A DNA stretch of 64,000 nucleotides, taken from NCBI RefSeq assembly GCF_002261475.1, contig NZ_NEVN01000005.1, positions 1-64,000 on the forward strand, read 5' to 3'. This document shows positions 1 through 9,040 of this stretch, in pieces. Positions within the stretch are counted from its first letter, which is position 1. Each line of letters begins with the position of its first letter. A program made the position numbers and the translations under genes. Source of the DNA: Bordetella genomosp. 5 (GTDB lineage: Bacteria > Pseudomonadota > Gammaproteobacteria > Burkholderiales > Burkholderiaceae_B). Below the pieces are notes generated by a model. That model did no database searches, was not told the origin of the DNA, and was given only the letters and a program-made list of their open reading frames with translations.

Positions 1-233
1 CCGCGCCCCGCAGGGCGTCGGCCGCGACGCGGCCTGCCGCGCCGCAGCCGGCCGCGTCCCGGTCAGCCGCGCCCAGGCCGGCCGCCGCCAAGCCGGCCGC
101 TACGGCGTCGAGAACGGCCCGTGCCGCGGCCGTGCCGCGCGCCGGCGCAGCCCCAGTCAAACCCAACGGCCTGAATGGCTCGCACGCGCCGTCGCGGCGC
201 GCGCCCGCGGATGACGACTGGGAGTCTTTCTGA
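1..233 (+). CDS. Chemoreceptor (methyl-accepting chemotaxis protein), C-terminal tail only; 5' part lies outside the window
   Basis: The frame open from the window edge to the TGA at 231-233 encodes a tail rich in Ala, Pro and Arg that ends in DDDWESF. A C-terminal xWExF pentapeptide is the known docking site for the CheR methyltransferase (and CheB) on high-abundance receptors such as Tsr and Tar, where it is NWETF or NWESF. An Ala/Pro-rich flexible linker before it fits a tether. No signalling domain is visible because the rest of the gene is upstream, so calling this a receptor rests on the tail plus the two receptor genes just downstream. The two complete receptors that follow lack such a tail. 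Confidence 0.75.
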   Translation, partial: APRRASAATRPAAPQPAASRSAAPRPAAAKPAATASRTARAAAVPRAGAAPVKPNGLNGSHAPSRRAPADDDWESF

Positions 234-294
234 GTGCCGGCGGCGCGAGCCGCCGGTCGAACATGGTTTTGGCCTTCGGGCCGGATGGAGTGTC

Positions 295-738
295 ATGCGA
301 GTCGTAAAGCATTTGATGTCCTGGACAGTGGCGATCGGGCTGCTGGCGGGTTGCGCCGCAACCGGTCACAACTTCGACCCCGGCAAGCTGTCCACGCTGA
401 CGCCCGGCCAGTCCACCTTGCCCGACGCGGCGCGCGCCCTGAATGCGCAGCCCGCCACGGTGTACGCCCGACGCGACGGCAGCGCCCTCGTGCTGTGGCA
501 GCACAAGATCACGTTCGTGACCGATGGGCTCTACAGCCGCAAGGAAGCGTGGCTGGAGTTTGGTCCCGACGGCCGCCTGGTGCGTCTGGTCGACAGCACC
601 AACATCCTGCTCGAGCCCTGGGAGCGGCAGAAGTTGCTGGGCCCGCCGCCGCCTGCGCCGATCGTGATCGAGCAGACGGCGCAGCCAGAAGTCGAGGTGA
701 TCACGATTACGGTGCCGCCGCCCGCGCGGACCCGATGA
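295..738 (+). CDS. Small outer-membrane-type lipoprotein, OmlA/BamE-like in outline
   Basis: The ATG at 295 follows a GGAG at 287-290 and starts a 147-residue protein. Residues 1-20 form a short lipoprotein signal with lipobox LLAGC, so Cys20 should be lipidated. The mature part reads like the SmpA/OmlA fold: a threshold-type segment (LTPGQST), then short strands and a 'DG' turn before a Pro-rich C-terminus. That fold assignment is inference from pattern, not alignment. It sits between two chemoreceptor genes, about 60 bases after the first, and may be a passenger. An upstream in-frame ATG at 175 would overlap the receptor gene and destroy the signal peptide, so it was not used. Function unknown. 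Confidence 0.75.
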   Translation: MRVVKHLMSWTVAIGLLAGCAATGHNFDPGKLSTLTPGQSTLPDAARALNAQPATVYARRDGSALVLWQHKITFVTDGLYSRKEAWLEFGPDGRLVRLVDSTNILLEPWERQKLLGPPPPAPIVIEQTAQPEVEVITITVPPPARTR

Positions 739-894
739 CCGGGTATCGCTACCGTACCCGCGCTGAATGATGCGCGAAGGCCGGCGAGGCGGGTTGTCCG
801 CCCCACCGGTCGGTGCCAGAAGCCACCAGGAAGGCCGCACCCTTGCTGATGGCATGTCTCACTAGAGTTGGAATATCCTGAAGGACGGGGAAAT

Positions 895-2628
895 ATGGAA
901 ACGAGTTTCGAATCAGGCGCAAAGACAGCCAAGTCCAAAAAACGCGCCCGCGCACCCAAGCAGAAACAAAAGCGCTCCTTTTCCTTGCGCAATGCGCATG
1001 TCGGTACGCTGCTGTTGTGGGTCATGAGCTTCTTCGCCGTGTTGATCGCCGCCGTCGGCGTGATGGCGGCGTTCTTCCTGCAGCAGAACTACGAGTCGGT
1101 GCAACGGGTCAATGACCTGACCGGCCGTGCCAAGGAAGTGGAAATCATCAACAGCGACATGCTGCGCGCTCGCGTGGCCCTGATGGTGGCCGCGCGTCAC
1201 CTGCAGGAATCGGGCTGGGGCTCGGGCGAGAATTCCGGCGCCGCCGCCACCAAGACGCTGAAGGAAGCCACCGATCTGCTGACCGGCGTGCGTGCCCGCT
1301 TCGCCGACTTCCAGAAGAACATGCTGGAAGACGACAAGGGTCGCCAACTCTCCATGAACCTGGTCCGCCGCTATCGTTCGTACATCGACGACGGCGTGGA
1401 CACGATGGTCGAAGCGCTGCGCAGCGAAGACTATTCCACGTTCTACATGGTCAACAACGAATACGGCACGCCGCGTAGCGCCGCGTTCATCGACGCGATC
1501 GGCGAGTTCTCGAAGTACATCGAGTCCGAGCAGCAGGCGACCATCGACTCCGCGCGCACCAACTTCGACCGCGCGCTGATCGCCGTGGCCGCCGCCGTCG
1601 TGCTGGCCCTGATCCTGATGATCGTGGCGCGCATGGTGTTCGGCCGTCTGGTGGTGCGTCCGCTGATCGAGGCGGGCCAGCACTTCGACCGCATCGCCGC
1701 CGGCGACCTGACCCAGCGTGTCGACGTGCGCAACAGCAATGAGATCGGTCAGCTGTTCGCCGCGCTCAAGCGCATGCAGGAGAGCCTGACGCGCACGGTG
1801 TCGCAGGTGCGCCGTGGCGTGGACGAGATCAACGTGGGCGCCCAGGAAATTTCGGCGGGCAACACCGACCTGTCGTCGCGCACGGAGCAGCAGGCCGCCT
1901 CGCTCGAAGAGACCGCCGCCTCGATGGAAGAGCTCGCCTCGACCGTCAAGCAGAACGCCGACAACGCACGCCAGGCCAATCAGCTGGCCGCGAGCGCGTC
2001 GGACGTGGCCGAGCGTGGCGGTTCCGCGGTGTCGGAAGTGGTGCACACCATGGAAGCCATCTCGGGCAGCTCGCGCAAGATCAGCGAGATCGTGTCGGTG
2101 ATCGACGGCATCGCGTTCCAGACCAACATCCTGGCGCTGAACGCCGCGGTGGAAGCCGCGCGTGCCGGCGAACAGGGCAAGGGTTTCGCGGTGGTGGCGG
2201 GCGAAGTGCGCTCGCTGGCGCAGCGCAGCGCGCAGGCCGCCAAGGAGATCAAGGTCCTGATCGAAGATTCCGTGTCCAAGGTGGGCACGGGCTCGCAGCA
2301 GGTCGAGCGCGCCGGCAACACGATGCAAGAGATCGTGGCCTCGGTGAAGCGCGTGACCGACATCATGGGCGAGATCTCGGCCGCGTCCGAAGAACAGTCC
2401 AGCGGCATCGACCAGGTCAATCGCGCCGTGGCGCAGATGGACGAAGTCACGCAGCAGAACGCGGCACTGGTGGAAGAAGCCGCCGCGGCCGCGGGCTCGC
2501 TGCAGGACCAGGCCGAGCGCCTGGCCGAAGCGGTGTCGGTCTTCAAGATCAATGCGGGCGAAGTCATCGACGTCTCCGCCCAGCAACTCGCCGGCGGCTA
2601 CAACGCGCCGATGGTCGCACAGACCTGA
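895..2628 (+). CDS. Methyl-accepting chemotaxis protein, transmembrane
   Basis: A 577-residue chemoreceptor. A very basic N-terminal stretch (about 12-28) precedes TM1 at about 38-61. A mostly helical periplasmic four-helix-bundle-type ligand domain runs to about 225, TM2 is at about 227-249 and HAMP at about 250-302. The cytoplasmic signalling domain contains the hyperconserved tip ([20 protein letters not shown], about 403-422). The ATG at 895 was preferred over the in-frame 868 because GGGGAA lies at a normal distance before it. The C-terminus ends in MVAQT, with no CheR-binding pentapeptide, so adaptation would depend on neighbouring receptors. The ligand cannot be told from sequence. Confidence 0.93.
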   Translation: METSFESGAKTAKSKKRARAPKQKQKRSFSLRNAHVGTLLLWVMSFFAVLIAAVGVMAAFFLQQNYESVQRVNDLTGRAKEVEIINSDMLRARVALMVAARHLQESGWGSGENSGAAATKTLKEATDLLTGVRARFADFQKNMLEDDKGRQLSMNLVRRYRSYIDDGVDTMVEALRSEDYSTFYMVNNEYGTPRSAAFIDAIGEFSKYIESEQQATIDSARTNFDRALIAVAAAVVLALILMIVARMVFGRLVVRPLIEAGQHFDRIAAGDLTQRVDVRNSNEIGQLFAALKRMQESLTRTVSQVRRGVDEINVGAQEISAGNTDLSSRTEQQAASLEETAASMEELASTVKQNADNARQANQLAASASDVAERGGSAVSEVVHTMEAISGSSRKISEIVSVIDGIAFQTNILALNAAVEAARAGEQGKGFAVVAGEVRSLAQRSAQAAKEIKVLIEDSVSKVGTGSQQVERAGNTMQEIVASVKRVTDIMGEISAASEEQSSGIDQVNRAVAQMDEVTQQNAALVEEAAAAAGSLQDQAERLAEAVSVFKINAGEVIDVSAQQLAGGYNAPMVAQT

Positions 2629-2638
2629 GCCTGATCTG

Positions 2639-2687
2639 CCCGCGGCACGGTGCCGCGGGTGAGGCCATCCGGCGACCGGATGGCCTC
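2639..2687 (+). terminator. Two consecutive perfect hairpins after the chemoreceptor gene
   Basis: Two palindromes follow the stop codon. CCCGCGGCA and its complement are separated by 3 bases (2639-2659). GAGGCCATCCGG and its complement are also separated by 3 bases (2661-2687). Neither is followed by a real T run, so termination is inferred; they could instead protect the 3' end of the receptor mRNA or dampen transcription into aer. Confidence 0.4.
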
Positions 2688-2806
2688 GAGGCCTTTCCCC
2701 TACCTACAAGCTGTTCGGGCCACGTACCCGAGACGCCGCGCCACGTGCTGCATGTGGTGCGGCGTATCCCATTACAAGCTGTGCTGTGTCAATCAAGGAG
2801 ACAGGA

Positions 2807-4405
2807 GTGCGCGTCAATTCACCCGTTTACGATGTCGAGACCCGGCTGCGCGATGATCAGTATCTGATTTCTCGTACGGACACCAAGGGCCGCATCACCT
2901 ATGCCAATCCGGCCTTCGTCGAGGTCAGCGGTTTCGAGCGCGACGAGCTGATCGGCAAGGCGCACAACATCGTGCGTCATCCCGACATGCCGCCGGAGGC
3001 CTATGAAGACCTCTGGCGCACGCTGCAGGCCGGCGAATCCTGGCTCGGCGTGGTCAAGAACCGCCGCAAGGACGGCGGCTATTACTGGGTGCTGGCCAAT
3101 GCCACCCCGATCTTCGAAAACGGCGTGGTGACGGCGTACTCGTCGGTCCGCGTCAAGCCCAGCGACGAGCAGATCGAGCAGGCCGCCGAGCTCTATGCGC
3201 AGATGCGCGAAGGCACGGCACGCGGCTGGCGCATCGAAGGCGGGCGCGCGGTGCGCACGGGCTGGCGCCGCGCGCTGCGCGTGCTGGCCTTCCCGTTCAA
3301 GCCCGGCGTGCGACCGCAATTGCTGCGTTTCATCCTGGTGTCGGCGGGCCTGTTCGGCGTGACGGCCGGCTGGATGCTGGCCGAACGCTGGGACACGCTG
3401 TCGACCGCGCAGGCGTCGCTGGGCGTGGCGGGCGTGACCGCCGGCGTCGCACTGATCGCGGCCATGGGCACCTGGCTGACCCGTGCCGTGCTCTCGCCCA
3501 TGCGCGACGCCGCCGACATGGCGCGCCAGGTGGCCGCGGGCAATCTCACTTCGCAGGTCTATGCCGACGAAGAAGGCGAGGTCGGCAATCTGGCGTTCTC
3601 GCTCGACGTGATGCGCAAGAGCCTGATCGGCATCGCCAGCGATGTTCATCGCGGCATCGAGGGCACCTCGCACGCAGCGCTCGGCATCGCGCGCGGCAAT
3701 CAGGAACTCTCCTCGCGCACCGAGGACCAGGGTGCGTCGTTGCAGAGCACCGCGGCGAGCATGCAGGAGCTCACCTCCACCGTGCGGCAGAACGCCGACC
3801 ACGCCCGCCAGGCCAACGAGCTGGCCGCCAGCAGCATGGAGGTGGCGCGCAAGGGCGGGGCGGCGGTGGATCAGGTGGTGCACACCATGCACGGCATCTC
3901 CGGCAGCTCGCGCAAGATCGCCGAGATCGTGACGATCATCGAGGGCATCGCCTTCCAGACCAACATCCTGGCCCTGAACGCCGCGGTCGAAGCCGCGCGC
4001 GCGGGCGAGACCGGCAAGGGCTTCGCCGTGGTGGCGGGCGAGGTGCGCAGCCTCGCGCAGAAGAGCGCCCAGGCCGCGCGCGAGATCAAGGATCTGATCG
4101 AGGATTCGGTGCAGCGCGTGAGCGAAGGCTCGGCGCAGGCCGAGGCGGCCGGTGTCACGATGCACGACATCGAAGCCGCCGTGCGCCGCGTGACCGACAT
4201 CATCGGCGAGATCTCGGTGGCTTCGAGCCAGCAGGCCAGCGGCATCGAGCAGGTCGAACAGGCCGTGGCCGAGATGGACGGCATGACTCAGCAGAACTCC
4301 GGGCTGGTGCAGCAGTTGGGCGCCACGGTGCAGCAGCTGGGCGCGCAGTCGATGGCGCTGCGCGAGACCGTGCAGGTGTTCCGTCTGGGCGAAGAGCGCG
4401 TCTAG
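2807..4405 (+). CDS. aer: Aer-type redox/aerotaxis receptor (PAS domain plus MCP signalling domain)
   Basis: A 532-residue protein with an N-terminal PAS domain (about 15-120) containing the Aer-like block NIVRHPDMP (about 54-62) and a KNRRKDG segment. A hydrophobic pair follows at about 174-191 and 205-225, then HAMP and a full MCP signalling domain with the conserved tip. In E. coli, Aer binds FAD in the PAS domain and reports redox state to CheW/CheA; the same role is inferred here. The GTG at 2807 was chosen because AAGGAG lies 6 bases before it. A GTG at 2786 is in frame but has no comparable ribosome site. There is no CheR-docking tail. It is convergent with fliR. Confidence 0.93.
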   Translation: MRVNSPVYDVETRLRDDQYLISRTDTKGRITYANPAFVEVSGFERDELIGKAHNIVRHPDMPPEAYEDLWRTLQAGESWLGVVKNRRKDGGYYWVLANATPIFENGVVTAYSSVRVKPSDEQIEQAAELYAQMREGTARGWRIEGGRAVRTGWRRALRVLAFPFKPGVRPQLLRFILVSAGLFGVTAGWMLAERWDTLSTAQASLGVAGVTAGVALIAAMGTWLTRAVLSPMRDAADMARQVAAGNLTSQVYADEEGEVGNLAFSLDVMRKSLIGIASDVHRGIEGTSHAALGIARGNQELSSRTEDQGASLQSTAASMQELTSTVRQNADHARQANELAASSMEVARKGGAAVDQVVHTMHGISGSSRKIAEIVTIIEGIAFQTNILALNAAVEAARAGETGKGFAVVAGEVRSLAQKSAQAAREIKDLIEDSVQRVSEGSAQAEAAGVTMHDIEAAVRRVTDIIGEISVASSQQASGIEQVEQAVAEMDGMTQQNSGLVQQLGATVQQLGAQSMALRETVQVFRLGEERV

Positions 4406-4414
4406 GCGAGAGGG

Positions 4415-4438
4415 GCCGGCCTCGTGCGCGAGGCCGGC
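4415..4438. terminator. Hairpin between convergent aer and fliR
   Basis: GCCGGCCTCG and its exact complement flank a 4-base loop (TGCG) in the 36-base gap between the aer and fliR stop codons. The position suits a bidirectional terminator, but there is no T run on either side. Confidence 0.45.
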
Positions 4439-4441
4439 GCG

Positions 4442-5230
4442 CTAGCGGCCGGCCAGACCGTTCAGCACGTCGCTCATCGTGAGAAAGCCTCGCTCGAACA
4501 GGTTTTCGAGGAAGGGCAGGGAATGCGGCAGGCTCACGGTCAGCAGCACCAGGCCCACCGTCAGCATGATCGGGAAGCCGACCGCGAACACGGTGAGCTG
4601 CTGCGCGGCCCGGTTCAGGATGCCCATCGCGAGGTTGAGGGTCAGCAGCGCGCACACCAGCGGCAGCGAGAACAGCAGGCCCGACACGAAGACGGTGCCG
4701 CCCCACTCGGTCAGGATGCCCCAGCCGTTGCGATCGAGCGACATGACCTGGATCGGCAGCAGCTCGAAGCTCTTGACCAGTCCGGCCAGCATGAGCAGGT
4801 GGCCGTCGAGCGCCATGAAGACCAGCAGCGCCATGACGTTCAGGAAGCGCGCCAGGACGGCGGTGTTCGCGCCGGTGCCGGGGTCGAAGAACGAGGCGAA
4901 CGAAAGACCCATCTGCAGGCCGATGTATTCGCCGGCCGTCTGCACCGCGGCGAATACGACGCGGATCACCAGCGCCATGCCCAGACCGATCATCACCTGC
5001 TGCACCAGCACCATCAGGCCTTCCCAGGAGCCGGGCGGGATGGTGGGGAAGGGGCCGAGCGTCGGCGCGAGCGCGACGGTGATGGCAAAGCTCAGGCCGA
5101 TCTTGACCTTGAACGGAACGGAGGATTCGGAGAAGAAGGGCGACGCGCCGATCACCGCGAGGATGCGGACGAACGGCCACAGGAACTGCGACAGCCAGAA
5201 GTTGAGCTGTGCGTCGGTGAACTGGAACAC
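4442..5230 (-). CDS. fliR: Flagellar export gate protein FliR
   Basis: A 262-residue, strongly hydrophobic protein with about six membrane spans and the FliR/SctT signatures (QMGLSFASFFDP near residue 105 and a FLNVMALLVFMALDGH span after it). FliR forms the export gate core with FliP and FliQ, inside the MS ring of the flagellar type III secretion system. It is the last gene of the fliF-fliR run, 22 bases after fliQ. Length is normal for the family (about 260). Confidence 0.96.
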   Translation of the reverse strand: MFQFTDAQLNFWLSQFLWPFVRILAVIGASPFFSESSVPFKVKIGLSFAITVALAPTLGPFPTIPPGSWEGLMVLVQQVMIGLGMALVIRVVFAAVQTAGEYIGLQMGLSFASFFDPGTGANTAVLARFLNVMALLVFMALDGHLLMLAGLVKSFELLPIQVMSLDRNGWGILTEWGGTVFVSGLLFSLPLVCALLTLNLAMGILNRAAQQLTVFAVGFPIMLTVGLVLLTVSLPHSLPFLENLFERGFLTMSDVLNGLAGR

Positions 5231-5252
5231 AGCCCTAGCCCTGTCCGCCGGT

Positions 5253-5522
5253 TCAGTACACCAGCATCGGGATCCCCCCGATCAACTGGCGGATGTAATC
5301 GACCATCAGGCCCATGAGCCAGGGGCCCAGCAGCACCAGCACGCCGCACATCGCCAACAGCTTGGGGATGAACGACAGCGTCATTTCGTTGATCTGCGTG
5401 GCGGCCTGAAAGATGCTGATCACCAGACCCACCACCAGCATGACGAGCAGCAGCGGCGCGGCCATGGCCAGCGCGACTTTCATCGCCTGGTAGATCAGGG
5501 TCATTACGGCTTCGGCGGTCAT
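5253..5522 (-). CDS. fliQ: Flagellar export gate protein FliQ
   Basis: An 89-residue protein with two hydrophobic helices and the typical FliQ opening (MTAEAVMTLIYQAMKVAL). It ends in the conserved pattern LMVDYIRQLIGGIP. FliQ packs around FliP/FliR in the export gate. The gene lies 16 bases after fliP and 22 before fliR, as in most flagellar clusters. Confidence 0.96.
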   Translation of the reverse strand: MTAEAVMTLIYQAMKVALAMAAPLLLVMLVVGLVISIFQAATQINEMTLSFIPKLLAMCGVLVLLGPWLMGLMVDYIRQLIGGIPMLVY

Positions 5523-5538
5523 GGCATCACCCGGCGGG

Positions 5539-6351
5539 CTATTGGTAGAAACTCTGGGCCAGCGAGCCCAGCAACAGGTGCCAGCCGTCGGCCAGCACGA
5601 ACAGCATCAGCTTGAACGGCAGCGATACGGTGACCGGCGGCACCATCATCATACCCAGCGCCATCAGCACGCTGGCCACGACCAGGTCGATGATCAGGAA
5701 CGGGATGAAGATCGTGAAGCCGATCTGGAACGCCGTCTTGAGTTCGCTGGTGATGAAGGCCGGGATCAGCACGCGCATCGGCACCTGCGACGGATCCTCG
5801 ATTGCCGGAATATTCGCCATGTTGGCGAACAGCGTCAGATCGTTCTCGCGCGTCTGGTGCAACATGAACGTGTGCATCGGCGCGGCGGCGCGTTCCACCG
5901 CCGTCTCGAACGTGATGCTGCCGGCCGTCAGTGGCTGGTAGGCCTCGTTGTAGATGCGGTCGAACACCGGCGACATCGTGTAGAACGTCAGGAACAGCGC
6001 CAGGCCCACCAGCACCTGGTTGGGCGGCGACATCGCCGTGCCCATCGCGCTGCGCAGCAGGCCGAGCACGATGATGATGCGGGTGAAGCCCGTCATCATC
6101 AGCAGGGCGGCCGGCAGGAACGACAGCGACGTCATCAGCAGCAAGGTCTGCATGCTGAGCGAGTAGGTCTCCGAGCCGCCGGGGCCCGGCGTCGTGGTCA
6201 GGGCGGGCAGGGTGGCCTGGGCGATCACGCCCGCGGGCCAGCCGGCCAGTGCCAGCAGCGCGCCCAGGCCGAGCGCGCCCCGCAAGCCGGGCCGTGCGGC
6301 CAGCCAGGCGCCGAGACGGCGCATATGCGTGGTGCCGGAAGAGACAGTCAT
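5539..6351 (-). CDS. fliP: Flagellar export gate protein FliP
   Basis: A FliP of about 270 residues: a cleavable signal-like N-terminus, the family block [16 protein letters not shown] in the first membrane region, the highly conserved [15 protein letters not shown] segment in the periplasmic loop, and a C-terminal pair of membrane helices with [16 protein letters not shown]. FliP forms the pentameric core of the export channel. The start is uncertain: the frame is open to 6387, and Met codons at 6351 and 6324 are possible, none with a strong ribosome site. I chose 6351; 6324 gives the tightest signal peptide. Confidence 0.95.
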   Translation of the reverse strand: MTVSSGTTHMRRLGAWLAARPGLRGALGLGALLALAGWPAGVIAQATLPALTTTPGPGGSETYSLSMQTLLLMTSLSFLPAALLMMTGFTRIIIVLGLLRSAMGTAMSPPNQVLVGLALFLTFYTMSPVFDRIYNEAYQPLTAGSITFETAVERAAAPMHTFMLHQTRENDLTLFANMANIPAIEDPSQVPMRVLIPAFITSELKTAFQIGFTIFIPFLIIDLVVASVLMALGMMMVPPVTVSLPFKLMLFVLADGWHLLLGSLAQSFYQ

Positions 6352-6402
6352 GGATGAGCGGCGAGCGGAGGGGCGAAACGAAAACATGGCGGCCGACCCG
6401 GG

Positions 6403-6735
6403 TCAGCGCCGCTTGAGCGCCTGGCCGAGTTTCTGGGCGAATGCGCTGGCGGTTGCGCCGGCGATGGGTTGCGCGGCGGGCAGTTCGCCCGCCGGCAGGG
6501 TATGCAGGGTGGTGATCTGGTTGGGCGTGACACCGAGCACCAGCCAGGTGTTTTCCACTTCGATCACCACGACACTCTGACGCGGCGCCACGGGCATGCT
6601 GGCGACCTGACGCAGCAGGTTGCCGCCACCGCGCTGGACCAGGCCGGCGCGGCGCGCCAGCCAGCCCATGAGCAGGATCGCGGCCACGACCAGTGCGAGG
6701 CCCACGATCACACGCATGACGGCACCGTCTTCCAT
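6403..6735 (-). CDS. fliO: Flagellar export accessory protein FliO
   Basis: A 110-residue protein with one N-terminal membrane helix (about residues 7-26) followed by a cytoplasmic domain with RQSVVVIEVENTWLVLGVTPNQI, which matches the FliO pattern around a small beta domain. FliO helps assemble the FliP ring and is absent from the finished gate. It starts 2 bases after fliN ends, so the two are probably translationally coupled. Confidence 0.93.
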   Translation of the reverse strand: MEDGAVMRVIVGLALVVAAILLMGWLARRAGLVQRGGGNLLRQVASMPVAPRQSVVVIEVENTWLVLGVTPNQITTLHTLPAGELPAAQPIAGATASAFAQKLGQALKRR

Positions 6736-6737
6736 GC

Positions 6738-7280
6738 TCAGCGCCGGTTATTCAAGCGGTTGATGCGTTCGGACGGGGTGATGATGTCGGTCAGACGGAT
6801 GCCGTACTTGTCTTCCACCACCACGACTTCGCCCTGAGCGATCAGGTAGCCGTTCACGAAAATATCCATCGGCTCACCGGCCAGACCGTCGAGCTCGACC
6901 ACCGAACCCTGGCCGAGTTGCAGCAGGTTCTTGATGGTCAGGCGCGTGCGGCCGAGTTCCACCGTCAGCTGGACGGGCACGTCCATGATGAGGTCGATGT
7001 CGGCGCCGCTCACGGTTTCCTTGCTGGCCAGCGGCTTGAACACGGACTGGGCGGCGGGCTGCGCCGCCGGCTTGGCGGGCGCGGGCGCGGCGGCGGCCGG
7101 CGCTTCGGGCACGGCGGCCTGTTCGGCCATCGCGCTGGCCCAGTCGTCTTCCTGCTTCAGGCCATCGGCCTGGGTCGGCGGCGTGCGGGATTGTTCGGCG
7201 AGCGCGTCGGCCCAGTCATCGGCCGCGGAGGCGGGCGTGCCGGTACCGGTCGGATCGGGCCGCTCGTTCGTATCAGTCAT
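6738..7280 (-). CDS. fliN: Flagellar motor switch protein FliN
   Basis: A 180-residue FliN. The N-terminal half (to about 95) is low complexity, Ala/Pro-rich with two DDWADALAEQ-like repeats. The C-terminal SpoA domain is standard (VQLTVELGRTRLTIKNLL, then VFGN-type turn VNGYLIAQGEVVVV). FliN forms the bottom of the C-ring and docks FliH/FliI. The start at 7280 overlaps the fliM stop by 8 bases; the open frame further upstream lies inside fliM and was not used. Confidence 0.96.
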   Translation of the reverse strand: MTDTNERPDPTGTGTPASAADDWADALAEQSRTPPTQADGLKQEDDWASAMAEQAAVPEAPAAAAPAPAKPAAQPAAQSVFKPLASKETVSGADIDLIMDVPVQLTVELGRTRLTIKNLLQLGQGSVVELDGLAGEPMDIFVNGYLIAQGEVVVVEDKYGIRLTDIITPSERINRLNNRR

Positions 7281-8283
7281 GGTCGGGGGCCTCGTTGAGA
7301 TCGGATTCTTCGTAATTGAGCATGTTCTGTACGCGCAGCGCGTACTGCCCGTTGTGCACGCCGTAGCCACATTCCATGATGGGCACGCCGTCCACGTGGG
7401 CGGTGATGTTGTCGGGCACTTCGACCGGCAGGATGTCGCCGACCTTCAGGCGCATCAGTTCGCCGATGCTCGAGTGCACGCGCGCGAACTCGGCGATCAG
7501 GTCCACGTCGGCGCTGCGCACCTGACGCGAGAGCTGATGCGACCAGCGCTGATCGACTTCCTCGAGCGCGGTGTCCTGCAGCGGCCGCGTGAGCAGGTCG
7601 CGCACCGGTTCGATCATCGAGTAGGGCAGGCAGATGTTCAGATCGCCGCCGGTGGCGCCGAACTCGATATGGAACGACGAGACGACCACGACTTCGTTGT
7701 CGCCGGTGATGCTGGCGAACTTCGTGTGCATCTCCGAGCGCACGTACTCGAACTCGATCGGGTACACCGGATCCCACGATTTGCCGTAGCTCTCGAGGGT
7801 CAGGTTCAGCAGGCGGCGGATGATGCGCTGCTCGGTCGTGGTGAAGTCGCGGCCTTCCACGCGGGTGTGGTAGCGACCATCCCCGCCGAACAGGCTGTCG
7901 ATCACCAGGAACACCAGGTTGGGATCGTAGGTGAACAGCGCGGTGCCCCGCAGCGGCTTCATCTGAATCATGTTCAGATTCGACGGCACGGGCAGGTTGC
8001 GTTCGAAATCCGCGTACTTGATGATGCGGATCGATCCGACCGTGATGTCGGCGTTGCGGCGCATGAAGTTCAACAGCACGTGCCGCATATTGCGGGCGAA
8101 GCGCTCGTTGATCAGCTCCAGCGTCTGCATCCGCCGGCGCACCACGCGGTCCGGCGAACTGAGATCGTAAGGCCGCGTGCCATCCGGGACGCTGGCGGTG
8201 GATTTACTCTCATCGCTCTCGCCGGTGACGCCAGCCAGCAGCGCATCGACCTCATCCTGCGAAAGAAATGCCTCGTAGGCCAT
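7273..8283 (-). CDS. fliM: Flagellar motor switch protein FliM
   Basis: A 336-residue FliM. The N-terminal LSQDEVDALL (about residues 7-16) is the conserved CheY-P binding helix, so this C-ring can respond to the chemotaxis system encoded next to it. A middle CheC-like domain and a C-terminal SpoA domain (LKVGDILPVEVPDNITAHV) follow. It ends with an 8-base overlap into fliN and starts 2 bases after fliL. Confidence 0.97.
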   Translation of the reverse strand: MAYEAFLSQDEVDALLAGVTGESDESKSTASVPDGTRPYDLSSPDRVVRRRMQTLELINERFARNMRHVLLNFMRRNADITVGSIRIIKYADFERNLPVPSNLNMIQMKPLRGTALFTYDPNLVFLVIDSLFGGDGRYHTRVEGRDFTTTEQRIIRRLLNLTLESYGKSWDPVYPIEFEYVRSEMHTKFASITGDNEVVVVSSFHIEFGATGGDLNICLPYSMIEPVRDLLTRPLQDTALEEVDQRWSHQLSRQVRSADVDLIAEFARVHSSIGELMRLKVGDILPVEVPDNITAHVDGVPIMECGYGVHNGQYALRVQNMLNYEESDLNEAPDHD

Positions 8284-8285
8284 GC

Positions 8286-8897
8286 TTATTGCACCACGAA
8301 CGCCGTGAACAACACGTCGGTGACGTACTGCCCATCAGGCAGGGGAGAGAAGGGACGATTGACGGTCTGGGCGATGGCCGCGGCCAGATCGTTCTTGCCT
8401 TGCGCGGTCTGCACGGCCTGGGGCGATTGCGCCGACAGCGTCATCAGAATGCGGCTGCGCACCTCGGGCATGTACTTTTCGATGCGCTGGCGGGTCTGGT
8501 CGTCGCTCACGCGCAGGGTCAGGCCCACGTGCAGGATGCGCTCGGTCTCGGGGCTTTGCAGCGTGACCGTGAAGGCTTCCAGCGGAATGAAGATCGGGGC
8601 GGGTACGACGGGCGGCGTGGTCGGCGGCGGCACGAACGTGGCCTGGACCGGGGTGCCCGGGGCGCCAGGCGCACCCGGCGCGCCGGCGGCGCCGCCCTGA
8701 CCCACGCCCAGCTGCACCTGAGCGGCGTTCTGCTGGATGTTGCGGGTGGTCAGGTACCACGTTACGGCCACGCTGGCGCCCGCCACGATCAGCAATACCA
8801 ACAGCGCCAGAAGGGGGCGAAGAAGGGCGCCCGCGCCGCCTTTGCCCTTGGGCAAGGTGCTGCGCGACGGCATGGGAGCGGTTTTTGAAGTGGCCAT
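8286..8897 (-). CDS. fliL: Flagellar basal-body protein FliL
   Basis: A 203-residue protein with a cytoplasmic N-terminus, one membrane helix at about residues 25-50, a Gly/Ala/Pro-rich periplasmic linker and a C-terminal domain with the FliL patterns EAFTVTLQSPETERILHVGL and ITVT-like end VTDVLFTAFVVQ. FliL rings the stator units (family knowledge). Start choice: Met at 8897; the frame is open to 8954 but the extra residues look non-coding. A 143-base gap separates it from fliK. Confidence 0.94.
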   Translation of the reverse strand: MATSKTAPMPSRSTLPKGKGGAGALLRPLLALLVLLIVAGASVAVTWYLTTRNIQQNAAQVQLGVGQGGAAGAPGAPGAPGTPVQATFVPPPTTPPVVPAPIFIPLEAFTVTLQSPETERILHVGLTLRVSDDQTRQRIEKYMPEVRSRILMTLSAQSPQAVQTAQGKNDLAAAIAQTVNRPFSPLPDGQYVTDVLFTAFVVQ

Positions 8898-9040
8898 CTC
8901 TGATTCGATGCGTGGTTGCGGCTGAATAAAAAGGTTCGTATGGAATTCAAGCATTCTGCCGGAATTGCCCGCTCGCCTTGCAGCCGATAAACAGGGCGAA
9001 AGCGGGGTATCTCAGGCTATTGCTGCGTTGCGCTGCGGCC

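Noticed and set aside
913-2586. 557-residue open frame antisense to the chemoreceptor
   Set aside because: His/Arg/Gly-rich mirror of the receptor codons, with no domain or signal.
8983-8990. GCCGATAA, a perfect sigma-28 -10 sequence on the + strand in the fliL-fliK gap
   Set aside because: It points antisense to the operon and has no TAAAGTTT-like element 11 bases upstream.
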